64,000 nt of DNA from Phytophthora sp. 'mugwort'. Lineage: Eukaryota; Oomycota; Peronosporomycetes; Peronosporales; Peronosporaceae. The notes beneath the pieces were generated by a model. The model did not search any database and was not told the DNA's origin. It worked only from the letters and a program-made list of their open reading frames with translations. The position numbers and the translations under genes are program-made. Positions within the stretch are counted from its first letter, which is position 1, and every line of letters starts with the position of its first letter. The DNA lies in NCBI GenBank assembly GCA_033558025.1, contig JAUCEF010000004.1:806001-870000 (forward strand), in the 5' to 3' direction. Below are positions 10,943 to 21,060 of this stretch, one piece after another.

Positions 10943-11675
10943 GTACAATTACCAGTTGTGTATGTTCATGGTCATGGATCAGTTCGGGAATGGTCAGTCG
11001 GTGCAGCATTCGGTCATTGAACGCAATGCGGATTGGCATATGGGGAAGACGGTCGAGAATTTTCAGGCTGTTAATGCGTGGGAGGCTACGAGGGTCGTCG
11101 TCGTAGACAAGGACCTGAAGGAGATTGAGGTGTTTCCCGACGCCCGTTGCCTACTTTGTCACTTTCACGTGATAAAATGGCTTGCATCCGCCGTTCGGGA
11201 TGACAAGAAGTATGGTACATCTCCCAGTGAAGTGCTGAAACAGATTGACCACTGCGTTGCGAACATGGTGAGGTCGAAGCCGGACGAAGAAATCCAGAAC
11301 CATGCTGACGAGTTCAAGTTGTCGCGGTGAACGCGAGGCGTTGTGGATATACTTCAGCAAGAATTGGATTGCGAAAAAGGAAATGTGGGTGACGGCTTTT
11401 CGCATGAATTTGCCCCACTTCCGAAATAGTACGATCAACAGACTCGAGAACTTCTTCGGGAAGCTCAAGGCTGACCTCGACGGGTCGTTCTCCATGAAGG
11501 ACTGTCTGCAAGCACCTCTCAACTTCCAACGCCGCAAAGAAGACGAATATCACACAAAGGTCATGATGCTGGGGTCCATCCGGAACGCGAACTACGGAGA
11601 AGAGATGAACCAACTTTTGGGAATGACCTCTGACTGGATTGCCGAGATATTCTTCGTTGAGTACCAATTCGCGGC

Positions 11676-11805
11676 AGACCTTGAAACGATGGCGCATTGC
11701 ACTTTTGAAGAGCGAGAGCATCTCGTACATGTCATGCGCGAGACCTTGAAACGATGGCGCATTGCACTTTTGAAGAGCGAGAGCATCTCGTACATGTCAT
11801 GCGCG
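11676..11805 (+). repeat. Perfect 65-bp tandem duplication inside the MULE transposase
   Basis: Bases 11676-11740 are repeated exactly at 11741-11805. Sixty-five is not a multiple of three, so the duplication itself causes a frameshift just before the SWIM finger. Identity of the copies suggests that the event is recent relative to other decay. Confidence 0.9.
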
Positions 11806-11999
11806 ACGGCCGTGTTCACCGAGTCGACACAAACACATGGCTCTGCGACTGTGAATTCTCCACTGTGAAGCTGCCGTGTCGCCATGTACTGCTGTACCGG
11901 GAGCATCTTGGAGGTCTCTTCACGATCCCGTATTCGTCGATACATTCCAGATAATGTCCAGATTCTGGACATGTTTTGGCCATGTTTTGGTCAAGAACA

Positions 12000-12500
12000 T
12001 CCGCCTTAGACGACGAGATCGCCACTATCGAGGTTCCTATCCGCGTTAGCACATGCCGTGATGATGCAAAGAGGAAGAAGCAGATGATTGAGCGAGATAA
12101 GTACAAGCACGCTCAAGAAGTATTCTCGCGTATCATCAAGGAGCTGACTGATTTCCAGACGCAAAGTTTGAACAGCGATGCAAAATCTGGAAGGATGGTG
12201 GAAAAATTTGCGGCAAGGGAGTTTGTCGTTACCAGTGCAACCTTTGCAGAGCGGGTCCGATGGTGAGTTACCGCCAACGCAACTAGCTGCCACCACTGAA
12301 GTCGATGAAGAGCAAAACGACAAGCAAGTCCATGACGGTAACAGTGGTGGTAAGAGTGCTGAAGTAGACGGAACATTGAAACTCAAGCCATTCAACCCGC
12401 GAGCTCCAAAGTCAGGTCGACCTAAGAAAAATCGGGCTGCTGCAGACTCAAAGCGAAACGCAGAGCGGAAGGAGTACAATCAGGATAGCAAATAGCGAAA
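12000..12500 (+). pseudogene. MULE linker and basic tail region
   Basis: This joins the SWIM finger to the Ulp1 part. It reads 'DDAKRKKQMIERDKYKHAQ' and then, after a frameshift near 12210, an acidic linker and 'KPFNPRAPKSGRPKKNRAA', the basic AT-hook-like tail often seen at the end of oomycete MULE transposases. An intron-like piece at 11955-11998 repeats the CCATGTTTTGG words. Confidence 0.5.
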
Positions 12501-12518
12501 ACGGCTTCGTGTGAAGAT

Positions 12519-13604
12519 GTGGTGGAGATCAAGTGTTATCTCGAGACGAACAGGCCTCCGCTGAGTGAACTGCTCTCGTTTCTAAAAACGTTCGAGGTTC
12601 GCTTCCGTGGGTACAACAAGAAGAAGATGACTGCCACTCTGAGCACTTCAGAGCTGGACCCAACGCCAATGTCTTTCCGAATTCCAGAGGCCATGGTAAC
12701 GACTGTACTGCTTAAGGCAGTGCGGAAGGAAGCAGGAATGGAGGACGCTGAGAAGGAGGTGGATCTTTGTTCTCCTGACGAGGAAACTACGCGTGACGAT
12801 GCGGACACCCAATGGCGCACGGTCCATATAGAGGGGGCAGGTGCTTTCGAAGAACAGACTCGAATCCATGAAATACCTGTGGAACATGGTCAATACCGGC
12901 TCACTTGGCATGCAATGCTACTCGTGGCTGATGAGCGAGGCAGACGTTCTGTTTTCGGATGAAGGTGCGCAAGCGGTCGCAAGTAATATGATCAACACCT
13001 ATCCAGAAGACAACATCCCATAATTTAGCTTTGACGTGCACTGGTCCCACACTTACTACGTGCGGCCCGGCGTGTGGTTCAACGACATTATCAGCAAGAT
13101 TATCTGGAACGCACAAGTTCAAAAAAGCAAGATGTTTCCTGCCACAGCTGAGCAACCCTGCACCAGACAAAGACAAACGCATTCCACAAACCACGCTCAC
13201 CGCACTTGAGATGACCTCCGAGGACTTCGTCTTCATGCCGATGAATTTGAACAGAAGTCACTGGGCGTGCATCTTAGTAGACATGGCGAAGGGATACTCA
13301 CGTGCTACGACAGCGTGGACAGCCCCCCCACACACACACACACCACCAGCTTCTATCGGAGTTGGCATCGGAGATTGTAGCAAGATCGCTGGCCGGATTC
13401 ATTCAGATCGCTGTGCACAACTCATTGCAGAAGGATAGCAATAATTGCGGTCTCTTCGTGTGCCTGTTTTTCTGGAAGCGCCTGCGGAAAGACGTCGGGA
13501 GTGACTACACTGAAGAAGGTCTTGCTCGCAGACACTGGCAGATTCTGCATGCAGTTGTGAACTTCCAAGCCGGCAAGGAGAAGAACGAGGATGCAGGCAA
13601 CTAG
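12519..13604 (+). pseudogene. Ulp1/SENP-like (C48) cysteine protease domain of the MULE
   Basis: Split over three frames, the block order is right for Ulp1: 'VWFNDIISKIIW' (substrate groove), 'LNRSHWACILVD' with the catalytic His, 'CYDSVDS' with the Asp, and 'DSNNCGLFVCLFFWKRL' with the catalytic Cys and its usual CG context. Ulp1 proteases remove SUMO-like modifiers; in transposons their role is unknown. Frameshifts near 12890, 13200 and 13330 make it inactive. It follows the transposase remnant on the same strand, so it was probably part of the same polyprotein or a second gene of the element. Confidence 0.7.
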
Positions 13605-14270
13605 ATCTAGGAGCTAATCAACGAGCATTGCCTTACAGCTCTTCTCACTGTCTTCACTTTGGGTACATGTATTGACCAGGGTTTGGCCAGGTTTCGTAGT
13701 ATACATTGCCCACGTTCGCGTAGCATGTATTGCCCATGCTTTGAGTACGTATTGTGCTTCCTTGTGCTGATTTGACAGCCCAAACTAGCTATCTTAGTGT
13801 ACGTGTTATAGGGTCACTCTTCGATAGTTGACTTCTTCAAACAGTTATAGCTGGATAGATTGAGTGGACAAGCTTGGCCGACAACGGCAAAGCTCTCTCA
13901 CTCTTCATATTTGTGATGTTCTGCAAACGTGCATCGTACATGTTTTAAACGTGGGCGTGAACAGGTTTCCTACTGCGAATTTATTTCCATATAGTTTCTG
14001 CTTCCGTCATTTAAAAGGAAACTATTTCCGCTTCGTTTGGAAATAACATGGGTAATACCTGACGAAGCCTGCACAATACATGATAAAGTAGGCCTACCCC
14101 TTATAGAAAGGATGGGCAGCATCAACAGCCTATTTAATGTAGTATTTCGAGAGTATTTACTATTGAATACAAAACATCATATAGTTCCATATCCAAAAAT
14201 TATCCCGAAGTTCCTACCTAGGTCAACAGTAGTTACCCATTCACAGTAAGAAGCAGTCTGCAGTATTGGA
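13605..14270. other. Non-coding, MULE 3' flank with repeated words
   Basis: No gene is supported. Between 13660 and 13750 the words 'ATGTATTGACCAGG', 'ATACATTGCCCACG' and 'ATGTATTGCCCATG' repeat the motif found in the MULE introns. The rest is AT-rich. Confidence 0.5.
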
Positions 14271-14273
14271 GTC

Positions 14274-16317
14274 ATGTCCATCGCGTCGTTGGTCCCTGCC
14301 AACAGCAAGAAGGCGCGAGTGACGGCGATAAATTCCTTTACAACCTTTCTTGAAGCTGAGAACATGGCACTCAACAAAGCTCATGAGCTAATCGGAGGCG
14401 ACGAGACCGGTAAGATACTTAGAATTAGCTAGATAAATACGCATATTCACTAGCTAGATCGTCAGACAACGTTCGTTCGACGAATACATGCCTTGCCTAC
14501 TTCGGCAATGTTAAAGAACTGGCTGCTGGACAAGTATACACAGCACGGGGGGAATAGTAAAGCCTCAGCTCAAAAGGTTATATCTGGGCTTGGTACGTTC
14601 TGCGGTAATGGTGAGGACGGTGCCTTCGAAAAGAAAGCACCCCCGTGCTCCAAGCAAGGCTTGGAAAATATCGTGCGGTTATTTCGTACCTCTGTCTCTG
14701 TAGACAGCGTTTATCTAGATGCATCCCTAGTCGTAATGATGTGGTACCTGTACGGTCGTAGCTGGACGCAGAGCAACTGGAGAAGCAGCAGCTCTCAGTA
14801 CTACCTGGTAAGTCATTTGATTCCCATTCCTATGGATCGATGCATGATACTAAGTATTGGGTGCTATATTAGGTGGCGTGCTTTTTCTCCGGTTGAAGAG
14901 AGTGAAAACAGCTTTAGTACAGGGCATTACCTTGTTCAAGGACCCCACGAGCTTGCTGTTTACGTTAGCGGCAGCGCCTACCATGCAGACGGCTCCTAGC
15001 AAGCTGTTCTTCCCTCGGTTCCTGTCCAAGAAGCGAAACGCAGCCAAAGCGAGCGATGTAGAAGAGTTGGCCTCGTGGAACTGCTTGAGGTAGACGGCAA
15101 CCCCGAGCAGTCGCAAGAAGTGCAGCAGTCCTCAGTTAAGTGCCTGGTGCATAGGCAGACGTGAACCGATTGTTGGTTAGAGTCAAGCTAACAGCGCAAT
15201 TGAAACAGATAAAGCTTAGGCTTACCTCGGGACTCACCTTGCACTCCTTCCGCCACGGTGCAGCCATGCACCGCAACGACGGAAGTATCGCCGAGAACTG
15301 GATCATCAAGCGTGGCGGTTGGCAGCTGGACCGTGTCAATAAAGCATTCGGGTACATGCTGGATACGGCTCAGGCTGGCCAGAGCGTAGCCCGTGTCTTA
15401 AGTGAGTGGAGCCCCAAAGAAGGTGCTCGGCCCCCGTTTCGCTAGACCCCATGTTGTGACCGTGCTAGAGCGCTGGAAGCCGTGCTGCTCGCGAATACCA
15501 TTGCCTTTGCAGACACAGCACTTAATCTGGATGAAACTGTTGCAGATGCTTGGTAGCGACACTGATAATGCACATGATACTGATTGCGGAGGGTAGCGCG
15601 CTTGTCGCCAGGGTGCGCGAGGCAACGCCAGTACGGTCGATCGGAGAAGCAGAGGTCCTGGCCTGGAGCACCGCTATTCGGCTTGCCTTCCACCCTCTTC
15701 CGGAGACAGGTAGCCCTCGTGAATACAACTGCGAGTCATCCGCGGTACTAGAGATCGTCAAGCGCCATTCCGAGCACATTGAACAACTCGTCCTGTAGAA
15801 CAAACGGCTTGAAGATCGGCAGTCAGTAATCGAGGCACCCCAGCAACCAACGGCCAACCTGCCACAGCCCAGAGAACCACAAACCGTACGCCCGAAGAAG
15901 ACGGGGTCGCAATCACTATCGACAGTCTGGTACAAGTGGTTTTACGGCCGAGCTGCGTGTATACGCCTCGCGATCTGTTTAAAGGACAAGGCTGTACGAG
16001 TTTAGGCACACCGTAGGCTTTATGATGCTGTTCTTACCGATGGGATTCGCACTGGATGAAGCGTCCAGTGCGTTTAAAAGCGAGGCGCTCAACGTTGGGC
16101 AGCAGGCGCAAGAGAACACGCTCGCTTTCTTAAAATCAAATGGATCGTCAGAACTTGCATCTGGTACCGCAAATTGAAGGCTCTGCGAAAGGCCCACAAG
16201 ACCAGAAAGCTTCATGTCCACATCGCTCAATTCTACGAGCGCGCCGGCAACGGAGCCACAGTTGATCCAACTCCTGCTTTCGCTCTTCCTGTCTTCATTC
16301 GCCTGCATCCAATGCAA
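14274..16317 (+). mobile_element. Crypton-type tyrosine-recombinase element, degenerate
   Basis: The start 'MSIASLVPANSKKARVTAI' opens a Crypton-like core-binding region, interrupted by a GT-AG intron from about 14411. Later pieces are 'LFLRLKRVKTALVQGI' with the first catalytic Arg, and 'LHSFRHGAAMHR' with the H-x-x-R of tyrosine recombinases, followed by 'GGWQLDRVNKAFGYML', which supplies the candidate nucleophile Tyr. A C-terminal region (15600-16300) has 'STVWYKWFYGRAACIRL' and 'LPMGFALDEAS', typical of oomycete Crypton tails. At least four frameshifts or stops break it. Cryptons move through a circular intermediate by recombinase; this copy is dead. Confidence 0.7.
15161..15445 (+). pseudogene. 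Catalytic C-terminal part of the Crypton tyrosine recombinase
   Basis: This frame of about 94 codons carries 'HSFRHGAA' (His-x-x-Arg) and 'KAFGYML' (Tyr), in the spacing usual for tyrosine recombinases. The upstream Arg block sits in another frame about 250 bp earlier. Frame loss after 'KEGARPPFR' separates it from the tail, which resumes as 'LLANTIAFADTALNLDE' in a different frame. Confidence 0.65.
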
Positions 16318-16349
16318 TAATCTTCAGATAGTAATGCAAAACATGCAAT

Positions 16350-16565
16350 AACCTTCACACAATAATGCAAAAAGTAAAAGCATAGTTAAATGAAGATGAT
16401 GGTCGGTTTCGAACCGGCTCACAGCCAAAGCTGCTTCTCCACCGAGAGACATCATCGTGGGGGCGACCACAGAGACATTGCTGCGCCATGAGCAGTAGAA
16501 GCAGTAGCGCATGGGGGAGACCATACGAATCTACGTACACACAGGGTGAGGGAGGGTGGCCGTAT
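16350..16565 (-). repeat. tRNA-related SINE-like repeat, copy 1
   Basis: On the minus strand it holds 'TCTCGGTGGAGAAGCAG' (A-box-like) and 'GCCGGTTCGAAACCGACC' (B box GGTTCGAAACC inside a T-arm-like hairpin), then an AT-rich tail with TTGCATTATT. It is about 75-80% similar by eye to the copy that starts 10 bp to the right. The acceptor stem cannot be closed, so it is not a working tRNA gene. Confidence 0.55.
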
Positions 16566-16576
16566 AAAATCCCTTT

Positions 16577-16785
16577 ATACAATAATGCACAACATAGTAA
16601 GCATAACTAATATTGAAGACGATGGCCGGTTTCAAACCGGCCTGCAGCCAATACTGCTCCTCTACCGAGAGGCACCGTATGGGAGATTAGCACAGAGTCA
16701 CAGCACCATACACAAGCGAGGGAGACACCATACACCATACATACGCACAAGGCGAAGGAAGGTGGCGCTAATGGGCCCCTGTCCA
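16577..16785 (-). repeat. tRNA-related SINE-like repeat, copy 2
   Basis: Same organisation as its neighbour: 'CTCTCGGTAGAGGAGCAG', a short anticodon-like hairpin GCAG/CTGC, then 'GGCCGGTTTGAAACCGGCC', where the T-arm pairs perfectly, and a tail ending TGCATTATTGTATAAAGG. Tandem same-strand arrangement suggests insertion next to, or duplication of, copy 1. Confidence 0.55.
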
Positions 16786-17735
16786 GCGGATACGCCCCCG
16801 AGCTGGCTTGGCCTGGCACCCGACTTGAGCAGCCTTGACCGACGAGCAGTTTTGGCCGACGGACTCTACGTGGCGGTGGCCCGCGGCATGATCTTGGGAT
16901 AGGGACGATCTTCGGCTAGGAGCGCGATCGGCGTGCTGGCGCTTCGTTGTGCTATCTGCTGCTCCAAAAGCTGAATGGCCCGTGGCGGCCGTTGGTGTTT
17001 GTGTGGCGTGTTACTAATTGGAGAACAGCAGTCACAAAACTGATTTGCTATATTACCGGTACTGGTTGCAATTGGTCAGACAGAGTGGGAATTTTTACGG
17101 TATGGTTTTTGATTTTGTCATTGTGAAAGTTACTCGGCCCGCCAATGCGGGTTGTACCCCGCCTAAGCGTGCAGAAGGTGGCAGCCAGCGAGCGCGATAA
17201 GAAGGTAGGGGTTTAATTCGTTCTACCAAAAGAGTTTGGCATCGACCGCGTCACTATATTCAGGTGGGTATAGAACGAGGATGCGATTAGAGCTGCGAGG
17301 CCACGGAAAACCTAAACCACTAAACGCCGGTCTCCGGTCTCGTTGCCAGCCATGGAGAAGCGGCACGCTGTTGCATGTACTATTTGTTGGGTTTATGAGA
17401 TCTACTTTGTCATCCGTATTGCTAGTTTGTACGAGTGGGTGAAGAACATGCGTCGGAACAAGTCCAACTGTGTGTACAAGCTAGTATTTCTATATATTAT
17501 CTTACCACTTACTAAAGCAATTCGTTTGCTGCAATGCAGATGTAACAGCCGAGTGTTTGATGATCATGGCTGGCCGGTTCGAACCGCGCTTCCTCGCTGC
17601 GCGTAGCGCTGCTGCATTGGAACCGTTTTCGACGTCGCCACAGGCTCTCGATTAGACGCATCACTCACCGCAGGTCGAAGTAACGCACCCAGTCGGAGGT
17701 ATATTTGTTGCATATGCTATTTTACTTCTATACTT
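16786..17735. other. Intergenic, no supported gene
   Basis: Only short open frames occur. A B-box-like GGTTCGAACC near 17577 stands alone and may be a worn SINE end. Confidence 0.4.
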
Positions 17736-18284
17736 TTGTTAAATATTTTTTTTTGTGTATCGTTGTGGGAAGTAGCTGCGTCGTTTGGTTACTCGATGCG
17801 GCGGTATGTTGAACACTCAAGCGCCGTTTCGTACACGATTGGTGCTAGCAAGTACGACCAGATTCACAGTATGGGTCTAACATCGATTTACATTGATAAA
17901 TTTCCAACCACGAGCGTCACATTTCGCTGTGATCGCACGTTGACGTTCTTCAAGGCGAGTAAACCGAAATTGCATGCACTAGCACGTATGTATTATTCTG
18001 GTGGGAATGTCGGGAAAATCTTTCCGTTCCTCGGTTTCTCTGTGTGCTTCTACAACGGGGGTAAAACTGTGCCCACTCATCGTGTTTATCGGGCCCCAGA
18101 CACCATAGCAGAGGAAGAGCTACAATCTCACCCTCTGTATCGCAATAATGTGCCGGATAATACGCATTTCGTGCAACCACACTCACACGCTGGCCTGGAG
18201 ATAATTAGCAGCGGAGGCACAATATGGCCCGTTACGCTTGCACATGCCACGATTGTTATGCAATTCGTGCATCAGCAGGTGTAA
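17736..18284 (+). CDS. Orphan open frame of about 180 codons (unrecognised)
   Basis: The frame begins within a T-rich tract and encodes up to 182 residues with an even amino-acid composition, few repeats and no stops, unlike the shredded surroundings. No signal peptide, membrane segment or known motif is seen; the sequence is rich in Tyr, His and Pro. The true start is uncertain: the first in-frame codon is not well placed, and MRRYVEH about 20 codons later is an alternative. It could be one exon of a host gene or an accessory gene of a transposon, as it lies between Crypton/SINE and pogo-like debris. I assign no function. Confidence 0.35.
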   Translation: MLNIFFCVSLWEVAASFGYSMRRYVEHSSAVSYTIGASKYDQIHSMGLTSIYIDKFPTTSVTFRCDRTLTFFKASKPKLHALARMYYSGGNVGKIFPFLGFSVCFYNGGKTVPTHRVYRAPDTIAEEELQSHPLYRNNVPDNTHFVQPHSHAGLEIISSGGTIWPVTLAHATIVMQFVHQQV

Positions 18285-18388
18285 AAAGCTAAAAGCCGAC
18301 CAGTACTTCGAAGTGACACCCCCTTACCGACCAACCTCCATCCTACAAAATTGCACCGAAACTAACATTGATTTCGCTAGTTGAGGTG

Positions 18389-19544
18389 CTAGGGCTTCGA
18401 AACTGCGAAAAGGCCATCACGAGTTCGGGGCCCGATGGGAACCAAGCCAGCCTTTACAAAACCTCGCCGAATAGTATTTTCTGAGATCGTCTTCCATGCT
18501 TGCACTACAATTGACGTAATTAGGCTACGCCGCTTGTAAGGAGTTGCGCTGTGATCGTGAATGCAGTGGTGTTGGGTGGACAGCTCGCGGCACTCACGCT
18601 TGAAGACTATCATGACGCCACGTCCATCGGCTGAGCCAGCCCCATACGTGGCACCCGAGGGACGAAATCCAGATCGGTCATTGCATCCTCAAGATAAGCA
18701 TGCACGGTACTCATCTTGTGGACCTTCAGGCTGTCGAGCAGCAGCCTCGGCAAAAGATCACTGATGGCTTCCAAACCTACAGCAAACAATAGTAAATATT
18801 AAACAAATTCAAAAATAAATATATTAATTCCATACCTCCTTGATCTACTCCAATATGCATTCTTCTGGACTGCTAGCAGAGTCACATCTTCCTTATGCAG
18901 TGTGTTCTTGTGTACTCCAGCTTCCACCTTGCCTCGTTTCACCTCTGCGAATACGATGAACGGGGGCAACCTCTTGCCGGTAGGCGAGGCACACAATAAC
19001 ACACTTGGCTCGGAACGAATTCTCAGACATTCCTGCCACAACATTAAGCAATTAATTGTGTTAATTTCTTGCAGCAAGAAATTAATATACATACCTTGAA
19101 CCACATCAACGTCTCGCAAACCTTGAAAGGTGATTGTTGTTTTGGGCTTCATGTCGACAGAAACTGAAGTTTGGTCCATGTTGAAAAAGAGCTCGTATCC
19201 CTGCAATCCGGTGCTAGTCTCGAGCTTGTACGAAAATATAGTGTCCAAACTCATCCGCTACGATCTACAATAAATACACAATTAAACCAGCATTATTAAG
19301 CATTAAGTAAACAACTGAAAAACAAATTGAACCTGGACTTCCGATCTCTTCCGACGTCCCCTGTGGGGGATCCTGGAACGCGATAGGCTGTTTCGCATGC
19401 GAAAGCGGCGGAGGTATTGAACGGCGGCCGCTCGGAACGTCCCTCGAGGAACTGCGGTTCGAGCTTGATGCTCATCATGAGCAGGCTCCGTGCCGTAACG
19501 GCGCGCACCTTGTTTCGCCACATGTCCTCGACCCAATTCATCAA
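18389..19544 (-). pseudogene. pogo-like (DDE_1) transposase relic
   Basis: Reading leftwards: a helix-turn-helix piece ('MMNWVEDMWRNKVRAVTAR', 19544-19300), then the DDE core 'YELFFNMDQTSVSVDM' with the first Asp and 'LLCASPTGKRLPPFIVF' (19254-18799), then 'LLLDSLKVHKMSTVHAYLE' with the second Asp, and a C-terminal piece 'FKRECRELSTQHHC...SITSIVVQAWKTIS'. Order and motifs fit pogo/Tigger-type Tc1-mariner relatives. Stops and frameshifts separate the pieces, and the 'SPTGKR' block is interrupted by an insertion. Confidence 0.7.
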
Positions 19545-20104
19545 ACTATTTTCAAAGATATAAAATAAGTATTAACAATAAAATACAGCAATATAAATAA
19601 TGCTTTACCGCTCTTCGAGGTCAGGAAGCGTGATCTTGGGGCCCCGGCGTCCTTGCTTCAGCACTGTACTCCTTGCTTCAGCACTGTGCTGTTCGAAGCA
19701 GCAGCTGCAATCTCATCGCGCCGCTTTGTCCAGCGGTTGAGAGTTGTGCGATGGCAGCTGCTGGCCTTGGCAAGGGGCGCTGGACACGCCTTCAGCGACG
19801 GCGGCATCGGCTGCCTCGAGGCGGTGGGCGTTCTTATGAGGGGCCTCACGCATGAGCGCGAGGCAGTTTTTTGTGTGATATGTGTTCTGTCATCCGCCAG
19901 TCATTCCGGGAACCATGTTCATCAATCTTTACCAAGGTTGACTTTTTACATCACCAATATTCTCGTTTTTACTATGGTTTCACGAAATCCATACTATCCC
20001 GTAATTCTTAAGTCCAGAAGAAGGATACTGTGGCGAGCGTATCTTGCACATCTGGATCGACGATGTGCGTATGTCTACACTTTTGACCAAATGACCAAAC
20101 TGCA
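19545..20104. other. 5' side of the pogo relic, no clear gene
   Basis: A direct duplication 'CTTGCTTCAGCACTGT' occurs at about 19653 and 19673. Minus-strand codons near 19850-19660 ('TTLNRWTKRRDEIAAAA') may be the N-terminal end of the pogo transposase. Confidence 0.4.
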
Positions 20105-20425
20105 TTGCTAAACCTAAGCTTTTGTATTGTTTTCTTATGTGTGGCGTCCATCATCACGTCTTCACGTCTGCTCCTGTTGGACAGTCTGAAGGCCCATAAT
20201 ATGGCCAGTGTGCAAAAGAAGCTCGAATATGACCTCTCCACGGAGATCGAGTTCATCCACCGGAATAACAGACCTCTCACAGCCAGTTGCTTGTCTCATC
20301 TGGAGGTCCGCTTCTACCAAGGAACGAACAAACGTAAACGAGCGCTGGTTAATATGCAGCCAGCGGGGAGTCCGAGGAGCAAAGATCAAGCTCTTGCCAT
20401 GATAAACGACAGTCACTGCGATTAG
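20105..20425 (+). pseudogene. Fragment of a second pogo-like transposase
   Basis: The frame contains 'LLLLDSLKAHNMASVQKKL', nearly the same block as 'LLLDSLKVHKMSTVHAYLE' of the neighbouring relic but on the opposite strand. It continues for about 50 codons ('EIEFIHRNNRPLTASCLS') before similarity is lost. Two copies of the same domain in opposite orientation within 1.5 kb point to nested or inverted insertions. Confidence 0.55.
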
Positions 20426-20639
20426 CCAAAAGCGAAAAGGTGATGAAAAGTAATAACAAGTATGTATCCTTCTTACCGGTTCCTGGCTGCAACGTTGCTG
20501 ATTGTGAGGTAAGTGCAACGATGGCACCCCTGCACCCTTTTTCGTCCACTCTGCGCCAGAATTTACCGATGCCGCATACCCACGATGTTCTACACGCTAA
20601 CATTGTAACTGACGCTCTGCTCGCCCAAGCCGTTGCGGA

Positions 20640-21060
20640 AACACTCCAGCCCAAAGCTCTTCAGACTCTACGGGCGCGAACCTCCGGTGACACGCTGCCC
20701 AGCTCTAGCGCAATGTTGCCCAGCGCCACGTCATCCAGCCCCAACGACAGGTGCAGCGAGCGCCGCGTTGTCCAGCCTCACCAACGCGGCCATGCTTCCC
20801 AGCGCCACCACCACGCTGCCCAGCTCGTGCGCCATGTTATTATCGGCTCCGCGGCGCGGGCCCCGGCGCCACGCATCCCCACCCCAGCACAACGCTTTCC
20901 CGCTTCAGCGATACGTTGTCCGGTCCGGCACTTTGTAGTCCAGCGCCGGCACCACGTTGTCCTACTCCGGCATCGCCCCTGTTGCTCCGACGCTCACCGC
21001 AGCCGTCAGCACCCGTCGTCGTGCGCGCCTTCAAGGCAAAACGACCTCACAGATGGAGGG
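20640..21060. repeat. GC-rich degenerate minisatellite
   Basis: Words such as CGCTGCCCAGC, ATGTTGCCCAGCGCCACG and CGTGCGCCATGTTA recur between 20690 and 20980. Pro/Arg/Ala-rich open frames on both strands result from this and are not treated as genes. Confidence 0.55.

Larger units (their letters stand above)
10160..11954 (+). pseudogene. MULE transposase core with SWIM zinc finger
   Basis: The core reads 'LLLIDCTHKTNR' (first catalytic Asp), then after an intron 'YNYQLCMFMVMDQFGNGQ', 'VVVVDKDLKEI' (second Asp region) and 'CLLCHFHVIKW', the C-x2-H block typical of MULE transposases. A SWIM finger C-x-C...C-x-H follows near 11840-11890 ('CDCEFSTVKLPCRHVLLY'). A GT-AG intron at 10805-10942 restores the frame between the first two blocks. 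Other breaks are a frameshift near 10678, a stop after position 11327 and the 65-bp tandem duplication at 11676-11805. MULE transposases cut and paste DNA elements; this one cannot be made in one piece. Confidence 0.75.
9660..13604 (+). mobile_element. Mutator-like element (FAR1-like / MULE transposase / SWIM / Ulp1 protease), degenerate
   Basis: Along one strand and in a single order are an acidic N-terminus with a FAR1-like segment, a MULE transposase core, a SWIM zinc finger, a basic 'RAPKSGRPKKN' tail, and a C48 (Ulp1/SENP) cysteine-protease domain. Several frameshifts and a 65-bp tandem duplication break the frame, so the copy is inactive. MULEs that carry Ulp1-like proteases are known in plants and also occur in oomycetes. 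Short 'TGTATTGACCATGTTT'-type words recur in introns and flanks of the element. Terminal inverted repeats and target-site duplications were not resolved, so the limits are those of recognisable coding remnants. Confidence 0.75.

Noticed and set aside
16350..16785. Possible true tRNA genes
   Set aside because: T-arm and D-arm-like words exist but no 7-bp acceptor stem can be closed, and the two copies share long non-tRNA flanks, so a SINE-like repeat fits better.
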